Positions 22,438 to 30,245 of a stretch of DNA of 36,338 nt are shown in pieces. The stretch spans positions 1 to 36,338 of the forward strand of contig CAYLXX010000008.1 in NCBI GenBank assembly GCA_964387955.1. The letters are read 5' to 3'. The notes under the pieces are model-generated. The model was not told where the DNA came from, did no database searches, and saw only the letters and a program-made list of their open reading frames with translations. Source of the stretch: CAYLXX01 sp964387955 (GTDB lineage Bacteria; Patescibacteriota; Microgenomatia; UBA1406; GWC2-37-13). The stretch's first letter is position 1. Each line of letters starts with the position of its first letter. Made by a program: the position numbers and the translations under genes.

Positions 22438-22764
22438 ATGGGTAAAAAGCTTTATGTAGGTAATCTTTTATACGAACTTACAGATGAGGATTTGAAACAA
22501 CTTTTCTCTCAAGCCGGTGATGTAGCTTCAGCTCAGATCATCCGTTATCACGATAGTGGACGATCAAAGGGTTTTGGTTTCGTCGAAATGGCCGATGAGG
22601 AAGGTGCTCAAAAAGCTATTGATACGTTCAATGGCCAAGATCATCAAGGTCGAAAGCTGGTGGTATCTGAGGCTAGACCTCCTAAACCACGAACTTCCTT
22701 CGGAGGAGGCGATCGAGGTGGTAGAGGCGGTTACGGCGGAGGTCAAAATGACTTCGGTCAGTAA
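22438..22764 (+). CDS. Single RRM RNA-binding protein with glycine-rich tail
   Basis: This 108-residue protein is one RNA-recognition motif with RNP2 LYVGNL (5-10) and RNP1 KGFGFVEM (44-51), both with the aromatic residues that stack on RNA, followed by an RGG/GYGG tail (from about 90). It resembles the small Rbp proteins of cyanobacteria and other bacteria, several of which are cold-induced RNA chaperones. The gene stands alone between its own promoter and a strong terminator. Its leader and Shine-Dalgarno suggest high or regulated translation. Confidence 0.92.
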   Translation: MGKKLYVGNLLYELTDEDLKQLFSQAGDVASAQIIRYHDSGRSKGFGFVEMADEEGAQKAIDTFNGQDHQGRKLVVSEARPPKPRTSFGGGDRGGRGGYGGGQNDFGQ

Positions 22765-22788
22765 TCTTTCTAATCGTCAATAAACACT

Positions 22789-22821
22789 TAGTCCCGGCAT
22801 AAATCGCCGGGACTATTTTAT
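22789..22821 (+). terminator. Strong intrinsic terminator of the RRM gene
   Basis: TAGTCCCGGC and GCCGGGACTA form a perfect 10-bp stem around a 7-base loop, followed by TTTTATT. The far arm contains the stop codon of the converging GNAT gene (22813-22815), so one element serves two genes' ends. Confidence 0.92.
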
Positions 22822-23319
22822 TAAGACATCGTCGTTAACTGGTCCAAGGACTTTACCGAAGGTGTATTGATCAATGCCAAAGTAAGATTTTTCTCGTTTT
22901 CCCTCGAGAGTGAGTTGAACTTTTTCATAGAATTCCTTAGCATCTGGTTGACCTGCAACTTCTGCTTTGTGGCAGCCTTGAGAAACTGCCAATTCCAACC
23001 AGGCTTGAATAAGACCTGTGCCCACACCTTTTCGCTGGTAATCGGGTTTGACACCGAGCCAACGACATAAACTGACTCCGCCATAAGGAGCATCAATTAC
23101 GGCAAAACCTATGACATCCTTGCCGCTTTTGGCCACAAGAATATCTTTTTGGTGCGTTTGGAGGAATAAGACGAACGCTTTTTCACTATAGACTTTCTCC
23201 AAAAAATAACGGACGACTTTTTTAGAATAGCCTGGAAATTGAGTTTCAAGCACTTCCTTAAAAATTCTCCAAAAGGCAGATATATCTGGCGAGGTAATAG
23301 GCTCGATCGTAAAATCCAT
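22813..23319 (-). CDS. GNAT family N-acetyltransferase
   Basis: GNAT enzymes transfer an acetyl group from acetyl-CoA to an amine. The 168-residue protein shows the CoA pyrophosphate loop (Q95-R-K-G-V-G100) after the beta strand WLGVKPDY, and the later strand/helix ending in GCHKAEVAGQPDAKEFYEKVQL. The acceptor cannot be predicted. It is divergent from leuS. Only 42 bases separate the two start codons, and they contain both promoters. Confidence 0.85.
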   Translation of the reverse strand: MDFTIEPITSPDISAFWRIFKEVLETQFPGYSKKVVRYFLEKVYSEKAFVLFLQTHQKDILVAKSGKDVIGFAVIDAPYGGVSLCRWLGVKPDYQRKGVGTGLIQAWLELAVSQGCHKAEVAGQPDAKEFYEKVQLTLEGKREKSYFGIDQYTFGKVLGPVNDDVLIK

Positions 23320-23325
23320 ATATGT

Positions 23326-23331
23326 ATTTTA
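23326..23331 (-). promoter_or_regulatory. GNAT gene -10 box (TAAAAT)
   Basis: It ends seven bases before the ATG at 23319, and overlaps the leuS -35 region on the other strand, so the two divergent units may compete for polymerase. Confidence 0.5.
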
Positions 23332-23354
23332 CACGAAATCTGATTTAGTATAAT
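23328..23354 (+). promoter_or_regulatory. leuS promoter
   Basis: TTTACA (23328-23333) and TATAAT (23349-23354) are 15 bases apart. The -10 ends eight bases before the leuS ATG. Confidence 0.55.
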
Positions 23355-23361
23355 TTGCAAT

Positions 23362-26343
23362 ATGTCAAATAAGTATCTTCCTCAATCGTTTGAAAAAAAA
23401 TGGGCTGAGTACTGGGAAAAAAATCAGACATATAAAGCTGGCGTAAAAGGTAAGCAGAAAATGTATGTGCTGGATATGTTTCCATACCCTTCAGGTGCTG
23501 GCTTGCATGTTGGACATCCGCGTGGCTATGTCGGATCAGATATTTTGGCCCGTTTTTATCGTATGAAGGGTTACGATGTATTGCACCCGATGGGTTGGGA
23601 TGCGTTTGGTTTGCCTGCCGAAAATGCGGCCATCAAGGCTAAACGAAATCCGGCCGAGATAGTGAAAGAAAATATTACCACCTTCAAAAGACAACTAAAA
23701 ATGTTGGGTTTCTCATATGATTGGAGCCGGGAATTAGCCACAACCGATCCAAGCTACTATAAATGGACGCAGTATCTTTTTATACAGTTTTTTAAGATGG
23801 GTCTTTTATATAAAAAATCCACGCCTGTATATTATTGTCCATTTGATAAAACCGGCATTGCTCAGGAGGAAGTTTTACCCAATGGTACTCATGAACGATG
23901 TGGAACTCCCATCATCACAAAGGAACTTCCACAATGGATATTTCGCATTACGACCTACGCGGAAAGGTTACTAAATGAGCTGGAGGGGTTGAATTGGCCT
24001 CAAGGTATTCTTGAGATGCAGAAAAACTGGATTGGTAAAAGTGAAGGGTCAGAAATCAGTTTCAAGCTAGAGGATACAGATAAAATAATCAATGTATTTA
24101 CCACACGTCCGGATACTCTATATGGAGTGACTGCGGTAATATTGGCGCCTGAACATGAATTGGTGGATATGATTTTGAAAGATAAAATACCAGTTGACTC
24201 AGAAATCAAAGCCAATATAGGAAGTTATGTCAAACAAGGCAAAGCCAAAATGGATCTTCAACGCACTGATCTGGCAAAAGATAAAACTGGAGTTCCGACT
24301 TCACTGCATGTTATTCATCCGCTAACTGGAGAAAAAATACCTGTATGGATAGCTGATTACGTGCTTGGTCAGTATGGTCACGGGGCCGTGATGTCGGTGC
24401 CTGCGCACGATGAGCGCGACCATGAATTTGCCAAAAAATATAACTTACCCATTAAGGAGGTATTGCAGCCGTATTACGAGCGAACTGAAGGTGAGGATGC
24501 GGTTAAAAAAGACATGCCTTATGAGAAACGGACGGCTGTAGTGTGTATTATCAAGCACTGGTCTGAAGATAAATACTTGTGCCTCGAGTGGAAACATGTT
24601 GGCTGGAGAGGGTTTGTAGTCGGTGGGGTGGAAAAAAGCGAAGATGCAGCTGAGACTGGCCAACGAGAAATTTTAGAAGAGACAGGTTATAAAAACGCCA
24701 AATTTATAAGTAAGGTAGGCGGGGTCTTCCACTCGACTTTTTACCATGTACATAAGAAAGTCAATCGTTGGGGCATGTTTCAAGGTCTCTATTACGAGCT
24801 AGAGAATGGGGAAAATGTAGGTATGAGTAAGGAAGATACCAAACTGCATGAGATTCACTGGGTAAAAAAAGCAGATATGGAGACTTTTTTGCCGGTAGAT
24901 GATATGCTCGGTCTTTGGCAAAGATTTATCGGTAAAGAAAAAGTATATACCGGCGAGGGTATCCTAACTAATTCGGGCGAATTTGATGGTATGAGCTCAT
25001 GGGAAGCACGAGAAAAAATAACCAAAAAATTGCAAATTACCCATGTAGGCAAATTCTCCAAACAATATAAGCTTAGAGACTGGATTTTTTCAAGACAAAG
25101 ATATTGGGGCGAGCCTATTCCTATGGTTTATTGCCCAGATTGCGCTAAAAAACAAATTTCCTTCTGGGATACAGGGGTCGGAAAAGCCTTCCAAAAAAAC
25201 TATCATAATATATCAAAGGTAGACGAAAATATACAAAAAAACCTTGTAGGTTGGTTCCCAATTGATGAAAAAAGTTTACCATTAGAGCTGCCGTACCTTA
25301 AATCATACGAACCAACTGAGACGGCCGAGTCACCATTGGCAAAAGTTGCCGATTGGGTTGATACAACATGCCCAAATTGTGGGGGTAAAGCAAAAAGAGA
25401 AACAGACACCATGCCTAATTGGGCAGGCTCGTGCTGGTACTTCTTGAGATTTGCCGATCCACACAATGATAAGGAAATTTGGGACCCAGGAGAAGTAAAA
25501 AAATGGCTGCCAGTTGATTTATACATAGGAGGAGCTGAGCATGCCGTACTACATCTTTTATATTCACGCTTCTGGATTAAGGCAATGCAGGATCTAGGTA
25601 TGATTGATTTCAATGAGCCGTTTATGGGCTTGAAAAATCAAGGCATGATCCTAGCGGCAGATCACCGCAAAATGAGCAAGTCCTTTGGTAATGTCATAAA
25701 TCCCGATGATGTTGTGGCAGAATATGGTGCAGATTCTCTACGAACGTATGAAATGTTTATGGCACCTTTTAACCAAGAACTTCCTTGGTCAACTACGGCT
25801 TTCCAAGGCTCTTATCGCTTCATGAAACGAGTATGGGATATGTTTCAAAAAAAGCAAGAAGGCGGTGATAAATCACTCGGCAACAAGTTAAATAAAACTA
25901 TTTTTAAAGTCACAGAAGATATCAGCGATTTTAAGTTTAATACCGCAGTGTCATCGATGATGGAATTTCTTAATGCCTGGGAGGGTTCAAAGTCGGGTTT
26001 ATCCAAGGAAGAAAGCGTGAAATTTTTGAAAATATTATCCCCATTTGCGCCTTTCACTACAGAGGAGATCTGGCAGGAAGTCCTGGGTGAAAAAAAATCA
26101 TCAATCCATCTGTCTGACTGGCCCGAAGTGAGTGCAAAAGTACTTGAGGAAGAGGTAATAACTATTCCAGTGCAAATTAACGGTAAGGTACGAGCGACAG
26201 TGGTGATACATAAAAAGGATTCAAAAGATACGGTCGTTGAAAAAGCAAAAAAGGTCGAAAATGTCAAAAAATATCTAGGAGATGGGGCTCTGGAAAGCTA
26301 CTATAAAGAAGGTAAAATTGTGAGCTTCGTGACGAAAAATTAG
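23362..26343 (+). CDS. leuS: Leucyl-tRNA synthetase with inserted Nudix hydrolase domain
   Basis: This 993-residue enzyme charges tRNA-Leu. Seen in order: HIGH-type HVGH in PYPSGAGLHVGHPRGY, the editing (CP1) domain with TTRPDTLYG and the AHDERD segment carrying its key Asp, then an insertion at about 383-528. Next come the return to LeuRS (GILTNSGEFDG, LRDWIFSRQRYWG), a zinc-type CPNC segment, KMSKS (HRKMSKSFGN), the anticodon-binding domain and the C-terminal domain. The insertion contains a perfect Nudix box G-x5-E-x7-RE-I-x-EE-x-G-Y at 421-443. E. coli LeuRS is about 860 residues, and the insert accounts for the excess. The frame is continuous, so this is not an assembly fusion of two ORFs. 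Confidence 0.96.
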   Translation: MSNKYLPQSFEKKWAEYWEKNQTYKAGVKGKQKMYVLDMFPYPSGAGLHVGHPRGYVGSDILARFYRMKGYDVLHPMGWDAFGLPAENAAIKAKRNPAEIVKENITTFKRQLKMLGFSYDWSRELATTDPSYYKWTQYLFIQFFKMGLLYKKSTPVYYCPFDKTGIAQEEVLPNGTHERCGTPIITKELPQWIFRITTYAERLLNELEGLNWPQGILEMQKNWIGKSEGSEISFKLEDTDKIINVFTTRPDTLYGVTAVILAPEHELVDMILKDKIPVDSEIKANIGSYVKQGKAKMDLQRTDLAKDKTGVPTSLHVIHPLTGEKIPVWIADYVLGQYGHGAVMSVPAHDERDHEFAKKYNLPIKEVLQPYYERTEGEDAVKKDMPYEKRTAVVCIIKHWSEDKYLCLEWKHVGWRGFVVGGVEKSEDAAETGQREILEETGYKNAKFISKVGGVFHSTFYHVHKKVNRWGMFQGLYYELENGENVGMSKEDTKLHEIHWVKKADMETFLPVDDMLGLWQRFIGKEKVYTGEGILTNSGEFDGMSSWEAREKITKKLQITHVGKFSKQYKLRDWIFSRQRYWGEPIPMVYCPDCAKKQISFWDTGVGKAFQKNYHNISKVDENIQKNLVGWFPIDEKSLPLELPYLKSYEPTETAESPLAKVADWVDTTCPNCGGKAKRETDTMPNWAGSCWYFLRFADPHNDKEIWDPGEVKKWLPVDLYIGGAEHAVLHLLYSRFWIKAMQDLGMIDFNEPFMGLKNQGMILAADHRKMSKSFGNVINPDDVVAEYGADSLRTYEMFMAPFNQELPWSTTAFQGSYRFMKRVWDMFQKKQEGGDKSLGNKLNKTIFKVTEDISDFKFNTAVSSMMEFLNAWEGSKSGLSKEESVKFLKILSPFAPFTTEEIWQEVLGEKKSSIHLSDWPEVSAKVLEEEVITIPVQINGKVRATVVIHKKDSKDTVVEKAKKVENVKKYLGDGALESYYKEGKIVSFVTKN

Positions 26344-26348
26344 CTGCA

Positions 26349-28520
26349 TTAATGAGTTGGTGTAGGTGTTATCGATGGAACCTGTATGGTTACTGTTGGC
26401 GAGAGAATTGCAGTTGGGCTTGGCGCAGGCGTGTTGGTCACTGAAGGCTCCGGAGTATTTGTTGGAGTATTTTGAGGCGTTGGTGTGGGTGTATTGGCAG
26501 CAGGAGTTGGCGATTGATCTGGTGTTGGAGTCATGCAAGAATCTTTTGGTTCAGTTCCGGGCAGAAAATACTCAGTATACGTTGAGGTGGTTTTTTTCTC
26601 TTTATCGCCATCTTTTTCGGTTTTTACGATACATAGAGCAACTTCTCTTATTGTGAGAGGCTTCTTAAAAGTCACGACCGGAGTACCCGCCAGAAATCTT
26701 TCCATAAGTTGTCGCCAAATCGGCGCAGCTCCTAGTGAACCTGCTACATTATCCATGGGAGCATTGTCATTGTTTCCTACCCAAACCCCGACGATAATTT
26801 GGGGCGTATAACCGATTGTCCAGGCATCGCGATAATTTTCTGTGGTACCTGTTTTAACTGCTGCTTGTCGGGAGATCGTTAAGGCGTTGCCAAAAACTTC
26901 CTGACGTGCGTTATTATCTGAAAGCATTGACGAAATAATATAAGAAACTTCTTCAGATGCGACACGCTGAGGTTCATGATGAACGGTGAAAATAACATTA
27001 TCAAGTTTGTCTTTAATTTCCAGAATCATTGACGGCTGATATTGCATGCCTCCGTTAGCAAAGGCGGCGTAGGCATTGATGAGCTCGATTGGCTTGACTT
27101 CGCCGCCTCCCAAAACCAGTGATAGACCATAATTTGAAGGGTCTTTTAAGCTGTTTATACCCATTCTGTTGGCGGCTTGAATAGCAGTTGGAACACCGAG
27201 TTGTTGGAGAACTTCAACTGACGGAATATTGAGAGAATTGGCCAAAGCTCTCCTTGCGGTTACATTCCCGCGATACTTACCATCATAGTCTTTGGGTTTA
27301 TATCCGCCCGGAAATGTGGTTGGTTCATCTTGTAGATTGGTAGCTGCGGTGATAGTATGTCTCTGAATTGCTTCTGCATAGACGATCGGTTTAAAAGACG
27401 ATCCTGGTTGTCGTTCGGCAGTGATGATGTTGTATTTTCCAAATTCTTCGTTGGACCAATCAGCGCTTCCAACAAGGGCCATAACTTCGCCGTTGCTGGG
27501 GTCGATGGCGACAGTTGCACCATTGGTAGCTCTATTGTATTTGAGCTGTGCAACTTGGTTTTTAACAACATTTTCGGCATATTCTTGCCAATCTAAGTTT
27601 AAAGTTGTTTTAACCTTGAAACCTGAGCGGGTAACGTATTCCTCTCCATACTTATCAATCAGTTCCTGTTTAACCATGAGGGCAAAATGGGGAGCAGTGA
27701 CATTGAGTTCTTGATTGTCGCTTTTATTAAAAACAAGTTTTTGTGCTGCAGCTTGGTCTTTTTGTTGAGAGGTAATAGATTTCTGTTCTACCATCTCCCC
27801 CAATACAATTATTTGACGCTTTTTTGCCTGATCTGCATCTCCTGAGAAAGGCGAGAGCGCAGAAGGAGCAGGTAAAAGACCAACAAGAAAACTACTTTCG
27901 GCTAGAGTTAGGTCTTTGGCGTCTTTATTGAAGTAAGTGAGCGCTGCTTGTTGAGCTCCGAACGCACCTTCGCCAAAGTACACCGAGTTTAAGTACATTT
28001 CTAGAATTTCACTTTTGCTATAGCGCCGCTCGATTTCCTGTGCTAGAACCAGTTCCTGGTACTTACGCAAAAAACTTCGTTTCTGGTTGAGAAGCGCATT
28101 TTTAACAAGTTGTTGCGTGATGGTTGAGCCTCCTTGTTTGATTCCCTGAGATTTTACATCAGCAAAAAGTGCACGTGCGATACCTTTAATCGAGAAACCT
28201 CTGTGGCTATAAAATTCTTTATCTTCAGAGGCTATAACTGCTTGTTGAAGTTGGGTAGGAATTTGCTCAAGAGGAATGATTTTCTTCTGTTTTGCCTCAT
28301 AAAAAGTAAAAAAAGGTTTGTCATTGCGGTCTAAAAGAGTGATGCCGGAATTGTTTTGGTTCATGATGGCTTCCTTTGACTGGAGTGAGCGAGCAAAATA
28401 CACGTAAGTGAAGATAGGAATCATAATGATAATTCCCAAGAAGGCGATAAAACTTATGAGTAACGGCTTTTTTACAACCGGCCACAAATCTCGTATTACT
28501 TGCTCAGCAATTTCTTTCAT
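26349..28520 (-). CDS. Class A penicillin-binding protein (GT51 plus transpeptidase)
   Basis: This 723-residue bifunctional enzyme polymerises and cross-links peptidoglycan. After a short cytoplasmic part and a membrane anchor (about 18-39) comes the GT51 glycosyltransferase (ASEDKEFYSHRGF with catalytic Glu near 93; QGGSTITQQLVKN; EILEMYLNSVYFGEGAFG). The transpeptidase follows, with SSFK (Ser near 372), SLN and KTGT (near 551). The last 65 or so residues are a Pro/Thr/Ser-rich tail (TPTPTPQ and similar), probably running through the wall. A -10-like TATACT (28530-28535) ends ten bases before the ATG. It converges on leuS with a five-base gap. Confidence 0.95.
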   Translation of the reverse strand: MKEIAEQVIRDLWPVVKKPLLISFIAFLGIIIMIPIFTYVYFARSLQSKEAIMNQNNSGITLLDRNDKPFFTFYEAKQKKIIPLEQIPTQLQQAVIASEDKEFYSHRGFSIKGIARALFADVKSQGIKQGGSTITQQLVKNALLNQKRSFLRKYQELVLAQEIERRYSKSEILEMYLNSVYFGEGAFGAQQAALTYFNKDAKDLTLAESSFLVGLLPAPSALSPFSGDADQAKKRQIIVLGEMVEQKSITSQQKDQAAAQKLVFNKSDNQELNVTAPHFALMVKQELIDKYGEEYVTRSGFKVKTTLNLDWQEYAENVVKNQVAQLKYNRATNGATVAIDPSNGEVMALVGSADWSNEEFGKYNIITAERQPGSSFKPIVYAEAIQRHTITAATNLQDEPTTFPGGYKPKDYDGKYRGNVTARRALANSLNIPSVEVLQQLGVPTAIQAANRMGINSLKDPSNYGLSLVLGGGEVKPIELINAYAAFANGGMQYQPSMILEIKDKLDNVIFTVHHEPQRVASEEVSYIISSMLSDNNARQEVFGNALTISRQAAVKTGTTENYRDAWTIGYTPQIIVGVWVGNNDNAPMDNVAGSLGAAPIWRQLMERFLAGTPVVTFKKPLTIREVALCIVKTEKDGDKEKKTTSTYTEYFLPGTEPKDSCMTPTPDQSPTPAANTPTPTPQNTPTNTPEPSVTNTPAPSPTAILSPTVTIQVPSITPTPTH

Positions 28521-28583
28521 ATCAGATAAAGTATAAAGAATTGTATGTGAGAAAGTGGTAAGAAATCAAGGAAGTTATTAGCA

Positions 28584-29261
28584 CTAAGGTAGACTCACAG
28601 GCTCATATTTTTCAGCCTCAATATCATTGATAACATTACTTAATCGTCTGATATCCCAAGGTTTTAGTGGTGAGAAAACTTGAAGAGGATAAGCAGGATA
28701 AGTATCTAGTTGGTATAAAGCATCTTTAGTTGCTTCAGTCTCAGGCAAAGGAGTGGATTCAGTAATTTTCAGCCCTAAACCGAGAGTATTCAAAAGATAA
28801 GAATTATAAAAGCGGTATTTTTTCCCCTCAAGAGAGACTGCTTCATTGGGGATAGGCATTTTTTTAAAAGGAGTAGTTACAAGTTCTGTATCTTCTGAGT
28901 CGCCATTATTTTCAACTAGATAATCTGGATCTGTATACATTTCTACATATACAAGGGGATAACTGAATTCTTCAGGTAATTGAGCAAGAAGTGCAGGATT
29001 TATCGGTGACAATTTTCTTACTTTACTTGAGATGGCTTCTTCTTCTAAATCTGCGGGAGCTACTTGGGGAAGTATAGTGATCGAAACAAATTGTGAAGGT
29101 TGCTCGATTTGATTAAATACAGTGCGCTCTGGTTTCTCTAGAACTGCATCTAATTCCTCAGATTGAGTCGATTGAGTAAGTCGGAAGAAACGTAGGCCTA
29201 AGTCGGCACTTATTTTAGGTCGATCCTCTTTGGATATTCTTCTTTTTTCATGTTCTGGCAT
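28584..29261 (-). CDS. Uncharacterised acidic soluble protein, 225 residues
   Basis: I do not recognise this protein. It has a basic N-terminus (EHEKRRISKEDRPK), an acidic middle, a recognisable folded part around FSYPLVYVEMYTDPDYL (about 106-122) and YRFYNSYLLNTLGLGL, and an end of the form PWDIRRLSNVINDIEAEKYEPVSLP. There is no signal peptide or membrane span. A leaderless-type promoter precedes it. It lies between the PBP gene and tRNA-Lys on the same strand. Function unknown. Confidence 0.72.
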   Translation of the reverse strand: MPEHEKRRISKEDRPKISADLGLRFFRLTQSTQSEELDAVLEKPERTVFNQIEQPSQFVSITILPQVAPADLEEEAISSKVRKLSPINPALLAQLPEEFSYPLVYVEMYTDPDYLVENNGDSEDTELVTTPFKKMPIPNEAVSLEGKKYRFYNSYLLNTLGLGLKITESTPLPETEATKDALYQLDTYPAYPLQVFSPLKPWDIRRLSNVINDIEAEKYEPVSLP

Positions 29262-29267
29262 ATATTA

Positions 29268-29296
29268 ATTATACCTAATTGAAGGCAAAATTACAA
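29268..29296 (-). promoter_or_regulatory. Promoter of the 28584-29261 gene
   Basis: TTGTAA (29291-29296), 17 bases, TATAAT (29268-29273) on the minus strand. The -10 ends seven bases before the ATG at 29261. Confidence 0.7.
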
Positions 29297-29331
29297 TATT
29301 ATAGGGTAGCTTACGGAAGCGTTTGAGAATG

Positions 29332-29405
29332 TGAGCCCACTGGGACTCGAACCCAGAACCAACAGCTTAAAAGGCTGCTGCTCTAACCAATTGAGCTATA
29401 GGCCC
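29332..29405 (-). tRNA. trnK: tRNA-Lys (anticodon UUU)
   Basis: A full cloverleaf can be folded on the minus strand: acceptor GGGCCTA/TGGGCTC, D stem GCTC/GAGC, anticodon stem GCAGC/GCTGT with loop CTTTTAA (anticodon TTT), 5-base variable loop, T arm CTGGG-TTCGAGT-CCCAG, discriminator A. The length is 74 bases. CCA is not encoded (CAT follows), so it must be added by the CCA enzyme. There is no intron. Confidence 0.96.
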
Positions 29406-29423
29406 ATCCAAAAAGGATATCAC

Positions 29424-29452
29424 ATTGTATCAAGCAGAAGCTTTCAATTCAA
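29424..29452 (-). promoter_or_regulatory. tRNA-Lys promoter
   Basis: TTGAAT (29447-29452), 17 bases, TACAAT (29424-29429) on the minus strand, about 19 bases before the tRNA. The -35 includes the TGA stop codon of the upstream gene. Confidence 0.6.
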
Positions 29453-30186
29453 TCTGACTTTGGTGCAAGAAATGTATTGGTGACTTCTGCTAATATCGCA
29501 TTTGTTTGGTGTATATCAATTCTACGACCAGCTGCTTTACTGATGATTGTCGAGATGTTAGTAACTCCTTCATGACCTCTTGATGAGACACGAGAAGTAA
29601 ACAGATTCAAAAGTCTGATAGCAGAGAAATCAGGGTGTGTAGACAGATCAATATCCAGGCTCATTGTATTTGAATTTTCTCCTTTTTCTTCTAAAGCGAC
29701 ATGTAAGTTCTCAATAAGTTGGGGAGGATGTGAGCTATTTTCATGCGAACGTGTAAAAATCACTTGAGATTCCTGAAGCATCTCTATAGCTGCCAGAGAA
29801 TACAGAAGCTCAGGCTTATCAATTGCTACCTTGAAATGAGCTTTATTTTCACCTGCTGGAACTTTAAGTAAATTTTCTTGGAAATTTAAAGGATAATGGT
29901 GAAAAGTAGTATATGCAGATTGAAATTCATCTTGAATTTGCTTCATGACAGCGTCTGTGTCTTTGATCCCAAATCGTGTAGCAATTTCTTGTTTGAGTTT
30001 GTCATGGGCTATTGCCGCTCGGTATTCGGGTGAAATTATAGGCGAGGAAATCTGTTGTTCGGAGGGTTTTTCGATCAGGGGAAAGGCCCGAGCCGCATCA
30101 TAAAAAAGGTTGTTTATACCTCTGATATTAGTTACTAGTTCTGGGCGAGTTCCACTTAGGTGTTCGGCTCCGTTAGGTAAGTCCAT
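29449..30186 (-). CDS. Uncharacterised soluble protein, 245 residues
   Basis: I do not recognise this protein. It looks mixed alpha/beta and soluble, with helices around EYRAAIAHDKLKQEIATRFG and DAVMKQIQDEFQSAYTTFHHYP, and strands in the middle (HFKVAIDKPELLYSLAAIEML). There is no signal peptide, membrane span or evident catalytic motif. It is divergent from the M16 peptidase gene with 59 bases between the start codons, and it ends just before the tRNA-Lys gene, whose promoter overlaps its stop. Function unknown. Confidence 0.72.
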   Translation of the reverse strand: MDLPNGAEHLSGTRPELVTNIRGINNLFYDAARAFPLIEKPSEQQISSPIISPEYRAAIAHDKLKQEIATRFGIKDTDAVMKQIQDEFQSAYTTFHHYPLNFQENLLKVPAGENKAHFKVAIDKPELLYSLAAIEMLQESQVIFTRSHENSSHPPQLIENLHVALEEKGENSNTMSLDIDLSTHPDFSAIRLLNLFTSRVSSRGHEGVTNISTIISKAAGRRIDIHQTNAILAEVTNTFLAPKSD

Positions 30187-30194
30187 TATGAATA

Positions 30195-30200
30195 ATTATA
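30195..30200 (-). promoter_or_regulatory. -10 box (TATAAT) of the 29449-30186 gene
   Basis: A consensus -10 on the minus strand ends nine bases before the ATG at 30186. No clear -35. Confidence 0.5.
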
Positions 30201-30210
30201 TCACTCCTCC

Positions 30211-30239
30211 TTGTTTAAGGCGAGATCATCAGATATAAT
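30211..30239 (+). promoter_or_regulatory. Promoter of the M16 peptidase gene
   Basis: TTGTTT (30211-30216), 17 bases, TATAAT (30234-30239). The -10 ends seven bases before the ATG at 30246. Confidence 0.65.
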
Positions 30240-30245
30240 TAGCTT

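Noticed and set aside
26275..26810. Plus- and minus-strand ORFs over the PBP 3' end
   Set aside because: Shadows of the Pro/Thr-rich repeat codons and of the leuS 3' end.
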